Source: QWQI01 sp964608915
GTDB taxonomy: Bacteria; Planctomycetota; Planctomycetia; Isosphaerales; Isosphaeraceae
NCBI GenBank assembly: GCA_964608915.1
Contig: CAZSQA010000003.1
Coordinates: 124,001 to 188,000 of the forward strand
Reading direction: 5' to 3'
Length of the DNA stretch: 64,000 bases
Position numbers and translations under genes: made by a program. A model generated the notes under the pieces. The model did not search any database. It had not been told where the DNA came from and worked only from the letters and a program-made list of their open reading frames with translations. Below are positions 18,274-26,754 of the stretch, one piece after another (within the stretch, counting starts at the first letter, position 1; each line of letters begins with the position of its first letter).

Positions 18274-18819
18274 TCATTCCAGCGGAATCGCGATGATCAG
18301 TCCCGCGGTGCGGTCTTGCGTGGATTTTCGGTCCGGGACGTGGCATTTCAGGCAATGATTGCCCAGCGTGATCGCGCCTGCCCGGCGGTAGACGCCATTT
18401 TCCGTCTTTTCGAAATCTCTCCGGCCGGATTTCAAAGACTCGACCGCTTCCTTTTCGAATGCATCACGGGGCTTGTGATCGGTGTTCATCGCCTGACCTT
18501 CGACAGCCAGCCAATGCAGTTCGATGCCATGCGCTTCTTTTATTTCGGCGAAGACGTCTTTCAAGGTCGCGGCAGGTAGCGGAAGGCCTTCGTCTTCCTG
18601 ATAATACCGCGAGTGAACGACCTGAAGCGACGAATGCAGGGCAGTGTGCAGCAGTGCCGCCTCTCTGCGAGCCTCATCCACTGATCTGCCCAGGTTCGTT
18701 GATTTCGCCGTTGCGACGGCAGGCGCGTCGGGTTTGCGCGGAGGTTCTTCGCCGCGGGCTTTATTGAGCGAGATCAAGGCGATCGATATCGCCAGCGAGA
18801 AGCCGATGCGTTTCGTCAT
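18274..18819 (-). CDS. Secreted DUF3365 (Tll0287-like) haem protein, copy 2
   Basis: A 181-residue exported protein. It has a signal peptide (residues 1-22), a helical region with a conserved Val-His-Ser-Arg-Tyr-Tyr, and the DUF3365/Tll0287-like domain ending in the haem motif Cys-Leu-Lys-Cys-His. In the cyanobacterial Tll0287 structure this PAS-like fold binds c-type haem, and the domain is also used as the sensor part of kinases and cyclases. Start 18819 is used because an upstream ATG at 18867 adds a polar extension before the signal peptide. The paralogue at 18925 precedes it by 105 bases; both follow the Rrf2 gene on one strand. Confidence 0.8.
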   Translation of the reverse strand: MTKRIGFSLAISIALISLNKARGEEPPRKPDAPAVATAKSTNLGRSVDEARREAALLHTALHSSLQVVHSRYYQEDEGLPLPAATLKDVFAEIKEAHGIELHWLAVEGQAMNTDHKPRDAFEKEAVESLKSGRRDFEKTENGVYRRAGAITLGNHCLKCHVPDRKSTQDRTAGLIIAIPLE

Positions 18820-18924
18820 TTCGAAGTGTCCATCATTCGAATGCAGTCTTTCGGTCATGCCGACCAACGTCCAGCGGATATTCTGCGGATCAGTGGTCGT
18901 GTCGTCGGTCGATCCGTTCCCGTA

Positions 18925-19464
18925 TCATTCTCCATGGAGCGGCACGCTGATCACAAGACCAGCGAATCGTGGCGTTTTGGACGATGCCGCGAAGGCTCCG
19001 GCATGACAGCCGACGCAGCCGGCCTTAAGCGGAATCGCCGTCGCTCGACGATAGACATCGGCATCGAAGGCTTCGAAAGCCGGCTTGCCAGCGGCGATCT
19101 CTTTGGCCGCTTGCTTTTCGAAATCGGACTTCGGCTCGTGATCGATATTCATGGCTTTGGTATTCACCGAGATCCAGCGGGCTTCGACATTCGTTCGCCG
19201 CTTCATGTCGGCAAAGATGTCTTCCATCGCCCGGGCGGGTAGCAAAGACCGGTCGCGATGGAAATAGCGATGGTGCAGCATTTCCAGTGTCGCTTCGTAA
19301 ACCTCGTGCATGTTTTCAGCCCTGTCACGCGCCCTTTCGACCGCAATTCGCGGCCCGGCCGCGGTTCCGGCTTGAGCGGGCTCATCGCCATGAACGACGA
19401 GCGTTCGCGAAAAGGTCACGGAAAGGATCGCCGATCCCAGTAAAGCCAGTCGAACCGGTTTCAT
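18925..19464 (-). CDS. Secreted DUF3365 (Tll0287-like) haem protein, copy 1
   Basis: A 179-residue paralogue of the protein at 18274. It shares the signal peptide, the motif His-His-Arg-Tyr-Phe, the Asp-Ile-Phe-Ala-Asp/Glu helix, the Met-Asn-(Ile/Thr)-Asp-His stretch and the C-terminal Cys-Val-Gly-Cys-His haem site. The start at 19464 has AGAGGAAA 4-11 bases upstream, a strong ribosome-binding site; ATGs further upstream would bury the signal peptide. It begins 75 bases after the Rrf2 stop, so an rrf2-DUF3365-DUF3365 operon is likely. A soluble haem sensor or electron carrier in the periplasm is the best guess. Confidence 0.82.
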   Translation of the reverse strand: MKPVRLALLGSAILSVTFSRTLVVHGDEPAQAGTAAGPRIAVERARDRAENMHEVYEATLEMLHHRYFHRDRSLLPARAMEDIFADMKRRTNVEARWISVNTKAMNIDHEPKSDFEKQAAKEIAAGKPAFEAFDADVYRRATAIPLKAGCVGCHAGAFAASSKTPRFAGLVISVPLHGE

Positions 19465-19539
19465 CAGATTTCCTCTCGTGATCGTCTTTCGCATGCGGGC
19501 TGATGAGTTCGTTCGCATTCCGAACGGTTTCGGTCTGGT

Positions 19540-19968
19540 TCAATCCATTGCGATTTCGCACAGGGGCAAAATCTTGCCCGTCGATCGCAACACCTGCGCG
19601 ATCGAAATGCCAGCGAAGCCGGCTTCGGTCGCGGCGTAGGCTTTGTCCAGCTCATGATGCAGTGGGCACAGGCTCGTGTGCGAGACCAGCCCCAGCGGAC
19701 AGTGGCGAATACGTTCCAGCGGCGATACGGCGTTGACGACGTCCAGAATCGTGACTGAATCGGCCGATCTGGCCAGAACATAACCGCCGCCCGGCCCCGG
19801 GCGCGAATGCACCAGACCCGCCCGGACCAGGTCCTGCAACACCTTGTTCAGATACCGACGCGGAACTTTGGTGATCTTCGCCAGGCGTTCGGCCGATTCG
19901 GCCCGATCGGCCTCACGCGCCAGGCACGCCACGGTTCTCAAAGCGTATTCTGCCGTTTTGGACAACAT
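19540..19968 (-). CDS. Rrf2-family transcription regulator
   Basis: A 142-residue winged-helix regulator of the Rrf2 family (relatives IscR, NsrR, CymR). The N-terminus Leu-Ser-Lys-Thr-Ala-Glu-Tyr-Ala-Leu and the wing Arg-Pro-Gly-Pro-Gly-Gly-Gly-Tyr are typical. In the metal-cluster region Cys90 and Cys101 are present but the middle Cys of the IscR/NsrR three-Cys motif is missing; His97, His104, His105 and a C-terminal Cys137 could substitute, so an iron-sulfur cluster with unusual ligands, or a thiol switch, is possible. The palindrome over its promoter suggests self-regulation, and the downstream DUF3365 haem genes are the likely targets. A purine-rich GGAGAAGAGGG precedes the start. Confidence 0.9.
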   Translation of the reverse strand: MLSKTAEYALRTVACLAREADRAESAERLAKITKVPRRYLNKVLQDLVRAGLVHSRPGPGGGYVLARSADSVTILDVVNAVSPLERIRHCPLGLVSHTSLCPLHHELDKAYAATEAGFAGISIAQVLRSTGKILPLCEIAMD

Positions 19969-20001
19969 CCCTCTTCTCCTGGCCCCCGGGCCGCCCGTCC
20001 T

Positions 20002-20025
20002 AATCTATACCATAACATATAGATT
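20002..20025. promoter_or_regulatory. Candidate Rrf2 operator (24-base palindrome)
   Basis: AATCTATA-N8-TATAGATT is a perfect inverted repeat with eight-base arms, strikingly AT-rich for this genome, 34 bases upstream of the Rrf2 start codon. Spacing and symmetry suit a dimeric winged-helix repressor. A second short palindrome, AAATA-GTC-TATTT, lies at 20036-20048. Confidence 0.7.
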
Positions 20026-20037
20026 TTCGGGATCCAA
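20009..20037 (-). promoter_or_regulatory. Predicted rrf2 promoter overlapping the palindrome
   Basis: On the minus strand TTGGAT (20037-20032) and TATGGT (20014-20009) are separated by 17 bases. The palindrome at 20002-20025 covers the -10 and most of the spacer, so a bound repressor would block RNA polymerase. Confidence 0.5.
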
Positions 20038-20235
20038 ATAGTCTATTTTTCGATCCAGATATTCACAGCCGTATCCGGGCTGGCCAGGGATCCGGGCGAA
20101 TCTGCATGGCCCAACTCTGGAACCTTGCGACCTGGAGCCAGGCGGCCTGAGCGGAAAACTCCGAGAAACCGGTTTCGGTCCATGTTCTTTCCCGATACGA
20201 TCGATCGTTCGAACCGATCAAGGGAGAATCTCGCC

Positions 20236-21552
20236 ATGCCGCTCAAAGCCGGATATGCCGCCGTCGATCTCGAACCGCCGCTGGGCGGTTCGATACCGGG
20301 TTATTTCGCAGACCGTAAGGCCACGGGCTTCATCGATCCTATTCAGGCGAAGTGCGTCGTGGTCGCAGATTCGGCTGCCCCGGGCGACGCCGTGGCTGTG
20401 GTCGCGCTGGACCTGGTCGCGATTGGGCTGAACGAGTGCGAGCGCATCCGCAAGGCCGTGGCGGCGGGCGGTAAGATCCGGCCTGAGAAGGTCTGGATCC
20501 ATGCGACTCACACCCACACCGGGCCGATGGTGCCGCGGTTTTTCACGACCGATGTCGGGGCCTTGTTTCCGGGTTTTTATCCCGGGATCGTCGACGCCGA
20601 CTTCTTGACGCGCCTAATCGAACGCACGGCGAAGTGCATCGCCGAAGCCGCATCGAATGCCTCGTCGACGTCCCTGAGGATCGGCCAGGCGGCGATCGCC
20701 GGCGCCGCGATGTATCGCCGATCGAAGTTGCGGGACGGCAGCGTGCTGACCAACGCCCCGCGCAACGATGCCCGCGTCGTCGGCCCGGCCGGAGAGGTCG
20801 ACCCGGCGGTCACGGTTTTGTCGTTTCCTGAGGCGAAAGCCGCGTTCGTCATTTACGGCATCCATCCGGACATCGTCGGCGGCACGCTTTACTCAGCCGA
20901 TTATCCGGCGACCGTCGCCGACGAATTCCGCAAGGCCAGCGGCCAGAATGTGGTCTTCCTGAACGCCGCGTGCGGCAACGTCAATCACGTCGACCGCAAT
21001 CGAGCAGATCAGGCAAAGGGGATCGAAGAATCGCGCCGGATCGGACGGGCGATCGCCACGGGAGCCCTGGAGGCTCTCGGCAAGGCCGAGGTTTCCGAAG
21101 GCCTGCCCGTGAAGCTGGCGGCGCGGGATGTGCCCTCGCGGCTTCGCCTCGTGCCTGAATCGGACGTGAATGATGCTTATCGGCTCGAGAAAGAAGAGCC
21201 GAAAAAGGCCAGGGCTTTCAATGGTCTGTTCGCGCCGGCCGCGATCGTGCTGGGGCGAACGAAAGACCGGGAGCACGTGGCGAAGATCATGGCCCTGCGC
21301 CTGGGCCCCGTGGGGCTCGTGGGCATGCCGGGCGAGATCTTCGTCGAACTGGCACGCGAAGTTGGCCACGATGCCCCGCTGGAGATCGTCCGCACGATCG
21401 GCCTTTCCAACGGAGGCATGGGCTATATCCCGACCTCCGAAGCCTTTGCGCAGGGCGGCTATGAAACCGGCTATCGCTCGGCCCGGTATCGACCCGAAAC
21501 CGGCCATGCCTGGGCCAGGGCGGGTGTCGAGTTGTTGCGCGGGCTCGTCTGA
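20236..21552 (+). CDS. Neutral ceramidase-like hydrolase
   Basis: A 438-residue protein resembling the N-terminal catalytic part of neutral/alkaline non-lysosomal ceramidase. The opening Ala-Gly-(Tyr/Phe)-Ala-Ala-Val-Asp-Leu-Glu-Pro-Pro and the zinc motif Ala-Thr-His-Thr-His-Thr-Gly-Pro are family hallmarks; Gly-Ile-His-Pro-Asp and Asn-Ala-Ala-Cys-Gly-Asn-Val-Asn follow in the expected order. The start at 20236 has GGGAGA upstream and matches the family; an ATG at 20125 does not. Planctomycetes carry many such genes, and amide substrates other than ceramide are likely. There is no signal peptide, unlike secreted ceramidases. The M3 peptidase gene starts 93 bases downstream. Confidence 0.83.
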   Translation: MPLKAGYAAVDLEPPLGGSIPGYFADRKATGFIDPIQAKCVVVADSAAPGDAVAVVALDLVAIGLNECERIRKAVAAGGKIRPEKVWIHATHTHTGPMVPRFFTTDVGALFPGFYPGIVDADFLTRLIERTAKCIAEAASNASSTSLRIGQAAIAGAAMYRRSKLRDGSVLTNAPRNDARVVGPAGEVDPAVTVLSFPEAKAAFVIYGIHPDIVGGTLYSADYPATVADEFRKASGQNVVFLNAACGNVNHVDRNRADQAKGIEESRRIGRAIATGALEALGKAEVSEGLPVKLAARDVPSRLRLVPESDVNDAYRLEKEEPKKARAFNGLFAPAAIVLGRTKDREHVAKIMALRLGPVGLVGMPGEIFVELAREVGHDAPLEIVRTIGLSNGGMGYIPTSEAFAQGGYETGYRSARYRPETGHAWARAGVELLRGLV

Positions 21553-21644
21553 GGCTATCATGCGGGAATGACGCTTCGAAGCGTGGCCGAGCTTCGGTCC
21601 GCGCGTCTGGAAGCCCACAAACCGCACGAGCCGCAAGAGCAAGC

Positions 21645-23363
21645 ATGAGCACTGTTTACGAACCGGTCGCGTTTCCCCGTCAATGGTTGCCAGCGGAGAC
21701 CACACTCGAAACCTGGGCCGATATCGAGCCCTGGTATCGCAAGCTCGAAGACTGGCCGATCGCCTCTGGCGCCGATCTCTCAGCCTGGCTGGCCGCGAAG
21801 GACGAGCTGGATGCCGCCGTGGCCCAGGTCGGCAACAAGCGATACGTCGAGATGACGCTCAAGACCGACGATACGGCCTGCGAGGAAGCCCACCTGGCGT
21901 TCGTCCGCGAGATCGAGCCACACCTGAAACCGATCGCCCAGGCCCTGCGGAACAAGTACCTGGAGAGCCCCTTTCGAAAAGACCTCCCGGCCGAACGGTT
22001 CCGCCTGATGGACCGTGCCCTGGAAAATCGCAAGGCGCTCTATCGCGAAGCCAACATCGCCCGTGAGACGCGCGTCAGCGAGCTGACGCAGCAGTATCAG
22101 AAGATGGTCGGCGCGATGACGGTGCCGTGGCGCGGCGTCGATCGCACGCCGGCACAGATGGCCCCCCTGCTGGAAGAGCCGGACCGGGCGACCCGGGCCG
22201 AAGCCTGGCTGCTGGTGGCCCTTCGGCGGCTGCGTGACAAGGACAGGATGGACGACCTCTTCGACGACCTGCACAAGCTGCGGGTGGAAATCGGCCGTGA
22301 AGCGGGCTTCCCCTCGTTCACAGATTATTCTTACCGCAATCGCGAGAGGTTCGATTATGGCGTGAAAGAGGCAGAGGCGTTCCAGAACGCCGTGGCCGAT
22401 TGCGTCGTGCCGCTGACGCGCACGATTCAGGCATCACGGCGCCAGCGTCTGGGCATCGAAACGCTCAGGCCCTGGGATCTGGGTGTCGACCCTCTGAACC
22501 GGCCCCCGCTTCGGCCTTTCAAGGAAGAGGCCCAACTGGCTTCGGGCGTCGAATCGATCCTCGACGCGGTCGACGGCGAACTGGCCGACCAGTTCCGGTA
22601 TATGATGCGAGCCAGCCTGCTCGACCTCACGAACCGCAAAGGCAAGGCCCCGGGCGGTTATCAGACGACCTTCGAAGAAGACCGCGTGCCGTTCATCTTC
22701 ATGAACGCCGTGGGGCTGGACGGCGACCTGCGTACGCTGCTTCACGAATGCGGCCACGCGTTTCATGCCCTGGCCAGCCGTGCCAACGAGCCGGCGGCCT
22801 ATCGCGAAAGCCCGATGGAATTCTGCGAAGTGGCTTCGATGTCCATGGAACTGCTGGGCGCCAGACAGCTGGAAGCTTTCTACGACGAAGCCGATACGAT
22901 GCGGAGCTATCGCCAGCTTCTGGAAGGCATCGTGCTGATCCTGCCCTGGATCGCCCAGGTGGATGCATTTCAGCATGCCATCTACGCCCACGAGACCCCA
23001 TCGCGCGAACGCCGCCGCGAGGACTGGAAGGCCCTCACGGCCAGGTTCGGGGCCGATGTCGACTGGTCGGGCCTGGAGGAGATTCGCGATCACTCCTGGC
23101 ACCGCCAGTTGCATATCTTCCTCTATCCGTTCTACTACATCGAATACGGCATCGCCCAGCTCGGCGCGCTGCAAGTCTGGCGTGCTTATCGACATGATCC
23201 CGCGAAGGCCGTGGCGGCTTACAAGCAGGCACTCGCTCTCGGCGGATCGCGCACCTTGCCGGAGCTGTTCGAAGCCGCCGGCGGCAAGTTCGATTTCAGC
23301 GAGAAGACGATCAAGCCCTTGATGGACCTGATCGGCGAAGAACTGGCGAAACTGCCGGAATGA
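21645..23363 (+). CDS. M3-family oligoendopeptidase
   Basis: A 572-residue cytoplasmic zinc metallopeptidase of the pepF/M3 type. The zinc motif His-Glu-Cys-Gly-His-Ala-Phe-His sits in the C-terminal catalytic half, with the downstream Glu ligand in Phe-Cys-Glu-Val-Ala-Ser and the Tyr-Tyr-Ile-Glu-Tyr-Gly-Ile-Ala stretch that lines the S1 pocket. Length fits the 560-600-residue members. It should cut short peptides during protein turnover. A likely terminator hairpin follows the stop by 11 bases. Confidence 0.9.
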   Translation: MSTVYEPVAFPRQWLPAETTLETWADIEPWYRKLEDWPIASGADLSAWLAAKDELDAAVAQVGNKRYVEMTLKTDDTACEEAHLAFVREIEPHLKPIAQALRNKYLESPFRKDLPAERFRLMDRALENRKALYREANIARETRVSELTQQYQKMVGAMTVPWRGVDRTPAQMAPLLEEPDRATRAEAWLLVALRRLRDKDRMDDLFDDLHKLRVEIGREAGFPSFTDYSYRNRERFDYGVKEAEAFQNAVADCVVPLTRTIQASRRQRLGIETLRPWDLGVDPLNRPPLRPFKEEAQLASGVESILDAVDGELADQFRYMMRASLLDLTNRKGKAPGGYQTTFEEDRVPFIFMNAVGLDGDLRTLLHECGHAFHALASRANEPAAYRESPMEFCEVASMSMELLGARQLEAFYDEADTMRSYRQLLEGIVLILPWIAQVDAFQHAIYAHETPSRERRREDWKALTARFGADVDWSGLEEIRDHSWHRQLHIFLYPFYYIEYGIAQLGALQVWRAYRHDPAKAVAAYKQALALGGSRTLPELFEAAGGKFDFSEKTIKPLMDLIGEELAKLPE

Positions 23364-23374
23364 GAGATCGTCTG

Positions 23375-23406
23375 AGGATCCAGGAATACCGTTCTTCCTG
23401 GATCCT
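23375..23406 (+). terminator. Hairpin terminator after the M3 peptidase
   Basis: AGGATCCAGGAA (23375-23386) pairs perfectly with TTCCTGGATCCT (23395-23406) across an eight-base loop, 11 bases after the stop codon. A weak run, CCTTTTG, lies about 10 bases later; the missing immediate T tract lowers confidence in intrinsic termination. Confidence 0.55.
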
Positions 23407-23618
23407 GCGTTCGCCTTTTGTCGCCGCGACACGAACCAGGTCGCGGCACCACGATTCACGACGAAATTTCTCGACATACTCGACTCAGTTGTCCGGTTCT
23501 GTTCAGATGATAGCTCCGCTCCTCCCGGAATCGAGAAGTTCGACGTTCGGGACTTGCGGTCTGCACGCATTCTTCGATTCGAACGAAACGCACTTCGATA
23601 AGCAGGATCGATCGAACC

Positions 23619-24878
23619 ATGGCTTTCCGCTTCACTTCCGGACGTTCCCGTAACCGTCGCCGATTCGCCGGAGCCGCCTCACGACGCTGCCGCCCCGGGG
23701 TTGACGCGCTCGAACGGCGCGAGGTTCTCTCGACCGCGAACGCTCTTTTCGACTCGCTGACGACCTGGCGTTACTGGATCGACTACGCCCCTTCTTATGA
23801 TTCCCCCAGCGATCCCTACAACGCGAATCCGTCGGAAGCCCAGATCCGCACCGACATGCAGACCCTCTACAACGAAGGCTGGCGCGGGCTGGTGACTTAC
23901 ACGATCGCCGGCAGTTATGCCGACATTCCCCGCATCGCCAAGTCGGTCGGGTTCGAATACGTCATCGCCGGGATTTACGACCCGAACAGCTCCAGCGAAG
24001 TCGGCGCGGCTTCGTCGCCCGGCGTTTTGCCCTACTCGGACGCATTCGTCGTCGGCAACGAAGGCATCGCCGAAGGCCGTTACACGTTCTCGCAGATGAC
24101 GTCCGCCTTGAACCAGGTCAAACAGGCGACGAACAAGCCGGTTTCGACTTCCGAGCCAGGCGGCCAATATTACGACGGGCAATATGCCGCGCAGCTCCAG
24201 GCGACCGGCGACTGGCTGTTCCCGAACATCGACTATTTCCTCTGGGGCGGCCAGCCCTCCACGCCCGACCAGATGTGGACCAACGTCAGCTTCGTCTACG
24301 GCTTCCTTCAGACGGCCAACAAAACTTCAGGCCCGGTGGTGGCCAAGGAATCGTTCTTCCCCACGAGCGGCCCCGGGGCGTCGGATCAGCTGCAGATTCA
24401 GTGGTATCAGAAGGCTTCGTCGACACTCGTCAACAACAAGCCGTTCTACTTTGTCTGGGGCGAAGCGTTCGATCAGCCCTGGAAGCAGATGAACGTCTAC
24501 GAACCTCATATGGGCCTGCACGGGCTCAACAATGCCGACGGCACACGAGCCCCGAAGCCGATCATTTCGCAGCTTCAGGCCATCTATACCAGCCGCTACG
24601 GCAGCCTGTCGACGACCACCTTCGCGAAGGCATCGGCGATGACGACCCCCGCCGGCAAAACCGTTCTGGCCGCCGCGGTGAAAGTGAACAAGGCGAACCT
24701 ACCGGCTTACGGCACGGTCCAGTTTTTCGCGGGTGAGACCTATCTCGGTCAGGCCCGTGTCCAGAACGGCGTGGCTCGCATCAAGGCCGCGCTGACGGCC
24801 GAATCCGGACCGATCAAGGCCGTATTCTCAGGCAAACGCAGGCACCTGCGAAGCGTCGGCACGATCGCCATCGGCTGA
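23619..24878 (+). CDS. Secreted GH17-like beta-1,3-glucosidase with LEPR-XLL-type N-terminus
   Basis: A 419-residue protein. The Arg-rich N-terminus followed by Val-Asp-Ala-Leu-Glu-Arg-Arg-Glu-Val-Leu-Ser is the planctomycete LEPR-XLL-type export signature. The middle is a TIM barrel like the exo-beta-1,3-glucosidases of GH17: Gly-Asn-Glu-Gly supplies the acid/base Glu and Ala-Lys-Glu-Ser-Phe-Phe-Pro-Thr the nucleophile Glu, with Glu-Ala-Phe-Asp-Gln-Pro-Trp-Lys near the end of the barrel. The last 90 residues form a beta domain with Ig-like repeats. It probably trims beta-1,3-glucans outside the cell. Confidence 0.78.
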   Translation: MAFRFTSGRSRNRRRFAGAASRRCRPGVDALERREVLSTANALFDSLTTWRYWIDYAPSYDSPSDPYNANPSEAQIRTDMQTLYNEGWRGLVTYTIAGSYADIPRIAKSVGFEYVIAGIYDPNSSSEVGAASSPGVLPYSDAFVVGNEGIAEGRYTFSQMTSALNQVKQATNKPVSTSEPGGQYYDGQYAAQLQATGDWLFPNIDYFLWGGQPSTPDQMWTNVSFVYGFLQTANKTSGPVVAKESFFPTSGPGASDQLQIQWYQKASSTLVNNKPFYFVWGEAFDQPWKQMNVYEPHMGLHGLNNADGTRAPKPIISQLQAIYTSRYGSLSTTTFAKASAMTTPAGKTVLAAAVKVNKANLPAYGTVQFFAGETYLGQARVQNGVARIKAALTAESGPIKAVFSGKRRHLRSVGTIAIG

Positions 24879-24917
24879 CCGGTACATTCGCGCAATCCGG
24901 ACTGTCGGCGAGATCGG

Positions 24918-24930
24918 CCCGGCGGCCGGG
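24918..24930 (+). terminator. Possible terminator after the GH17-like gene
   Basis: CCCGG-CGG-CCGGG forms a short GC hairpin 40 bases after the stop codon, followed by TTGTCCCATTTTT. The small loop and interrupted T run make this a weak call. Confidence 0.35.
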
Positions 24931-25047
24931 TTGTCCCATTTTTCGATTCGTCACGTATGTTGGTATGGATGGGTCACTCCGGCCGGTCGTCAATTTCGGC
25001 GGTGACCCGGGATCGTTCGGCCCCGAACCCGGACAGGCGAATCGACG

Positions 25048-26358
25048 ATGCACCGGCTACCGCTGACCGACGAATTGAAATACGAATTCCTCGAGCCTTC
25101 GCACCATCCGCTGGCGATCCGGCTTTCGAAATGGTACGTCGCCCGCAAGCTCGACAAGGATTTGAAAATCCGCCGGTTCGAAATCGATGGCGGCGATATC
25201 CTCAAAGACCTGATCGCCCGGGGCGACGGCATTCTGATCGCGCCGAACCATTCGGACCATGCCGACGCCGCCCTGATGTACGAATTCGGCAGGAGCATCG
25301 GGCATCCGTTCTATTTCATGGCCACGCACGGGATCTTCCGGGGCGTCAATCGCTATGTGCTTCCGCGCATCGGGTGTTTCCCGGTCGACCGTGAAGGCAC
25401 GGACAAACGTGCCCTTCGCAAATCGATGGAGATCCTGAGCGACGGCCTCGCCCCGCTGGTGATCTTCCCCGAGGGTGAAATTTATCGCCTGAACGACAAG
25501 ATCACGCCGCTTCGCGAAGGGGTTTCGGCCGTCGCGAGCATGGCCTCCCGAAAAGCCGCGGAAGGCAGGAAAATCTGGGTCGTCCCGGTGGGGATCAAAT
25601 ACCGGTTTCCCGGCGATGTCGACCCGATGCCCTGGATGACGCGCATGATCGGCGAACTCGAGGGCCGCTTCGCCTGGCGCGAAGGCAGGGGCATGCCCAT
25701 CCAGGATCGCATCTATCGCTATGCTTCGGGAATGTTGTCTCTCAAGGAGATCGAAACTTACGGCGAAGTGCGTGGCGGCAGCGTGCGTGATCGGGTCATG
25801 GCCATGAGGGACGACGTTCTTGAGCGGATCGAGTCGGAAATCGGTACCTGTTCCTCGACTTCGCGCGGCCAGACCGTTCCGGAGCGGGTGAAGGAATGCC
25901 GCAGGCGAATTCTCGAAACGCTCGAATCGCCGGACCTCTCGCCTGAGCGTTCGGCCCATCTGAAACGATCGCTCGACGAGCTGTTTTTCGTCATCCAGCT
26001 TTACAGTTATCCTGGCGATTACGTCATGAGCCGCCCCACTTACGAAAGAGCGGCCGAAATTCTGATCAAATTCAAACAGGACGCCCTGGGCAAGGATCTT
26101 GACCGTGCGCGGCATGAGGTGCCCCGCGATGCGCGAATTTTCGTGGGCGAACCGATCGACGTCCGCGGATTTCTGACGGAGTCGTCGGCGAAACAGGATG
26201 ACGTCCGGATCGAATCGGGTGGAGCCACGATCGTCAAGCCGAAATCGTCCCGCAAAGCCAGTGGTGCACTGACCGACCTCCTCGAACACCGGCTTCAAGG
26301 CCTGCTGGACCTCGGCTGCCCAGGCCGGCCGCTGCCGGGTTGTGAGCGTCAGTTGTGA
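25048..26358 (+). CDS. PlsC-like 1-acyl-glycerol-3-phosphate acyltransferase with C-terminal extension
   Basis: A 436-residue protein with the acyltransferase motifs Asn-His-Ser-Asp-His-Ala-Asp (motif I, His and Asp catalytic) and Phe-Pro-Glu-Gly-Glu-Ile-Tyr (motif III). The acyltransferase part fills the first 230 residues; the remaining 200 are helical and charged and not recognised. The total is almost twice the normal 240-260 for PlsC, and no clear membrane helix is seen at the N-terminus. It should acylate a glycerolipid or related alcohol at the inner membrane. Confidence 0.8.
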   Translation: MHRLPLTDELKYEFLEPSHHPLAIRLSKWYVARKLDKDLKIRRFEIDGGDILKDLIARGDGILIAPNHSDHADAALMYEFGRSIGHPFYFMATHGIFRGVNRYVLPRIGCFPVDREGTDKRALRKSMEILSDGLAPLVIFPEGEIYRLNDKITPLREGVSAVASMASRKAAEGRKIWVVPVGIKYRFPGDVDPMPWMTRMIGELEGRFAWREGRGMPIQDRIYRYASGMLSLKEIETYGEVRGGSVRDRVMAMRDDVLERIESEIGTCSSTSRGQTVPERVKECRRRILETLESPDLSPERSAHLKRSLDELFFVIQLYSYPGDYVMSRPTYERAAEILIKFKQDALGKDLDRARHEVPRDARIFVGEPIDVRGFLTESSAKQDDVRIESGGATIVKPKSSRKASGALTDLLEHRLQGLLDLGCPGRPLPGCERQL

Positions 26359-26754
26359 ATTCGCGGAAGTTTCAGGATTCTCGCTTTACTCCGCTGCGTC
26401 TTCGTCTGGCTGTATGAAGCTTCGTTGTCGATGCCTGCTGATCTATCGTCGAAGCGCAAGCGTTCCGCATCCGTCGTGCACACGGTGATCATGATTGCCG
26501 AAGTCACGGAATTCCGTGCGGAACGGCTTTAAGAATCCGGAATTACGCATAAGCCGATCTCTGCGCGATTGCGATTCCTGTCGAACAGAGAATCCACGAC
26601 GCGGGATCCGTTCGAAATTCATGTGACGAAATTGACGATGGCGACGTCGAACCGATTAGAATGGGGCACGAGATTGTCAGTCGGCTGTCGCGCGGCGATA
26701 CGCATGCGAACGCCATCGCTTTCATTCGGAGCTTTGCCGGAAAACTATGCAGCC
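26359..26754. other. Intergenic region with a 14-base palindrome and a weak promoter
   Basis: About 400 bases with no supported gene. It holds the perfect palindrome CACGGAATTCCGTG at 26505-26518. A possible promoter for the next gene is TTGACG at 26632-26637 with TAGAAT at 26657-26662; the spacing of 19 is long. Confidence 0.4.

Noticed and set aside
26505..26518. Perfect 14-base palindrome as an operator
   Set aside because: It lies about 120 bases upstream of any predicted promoter and 235 bases from the gene; without a second copy it is too weak to call.
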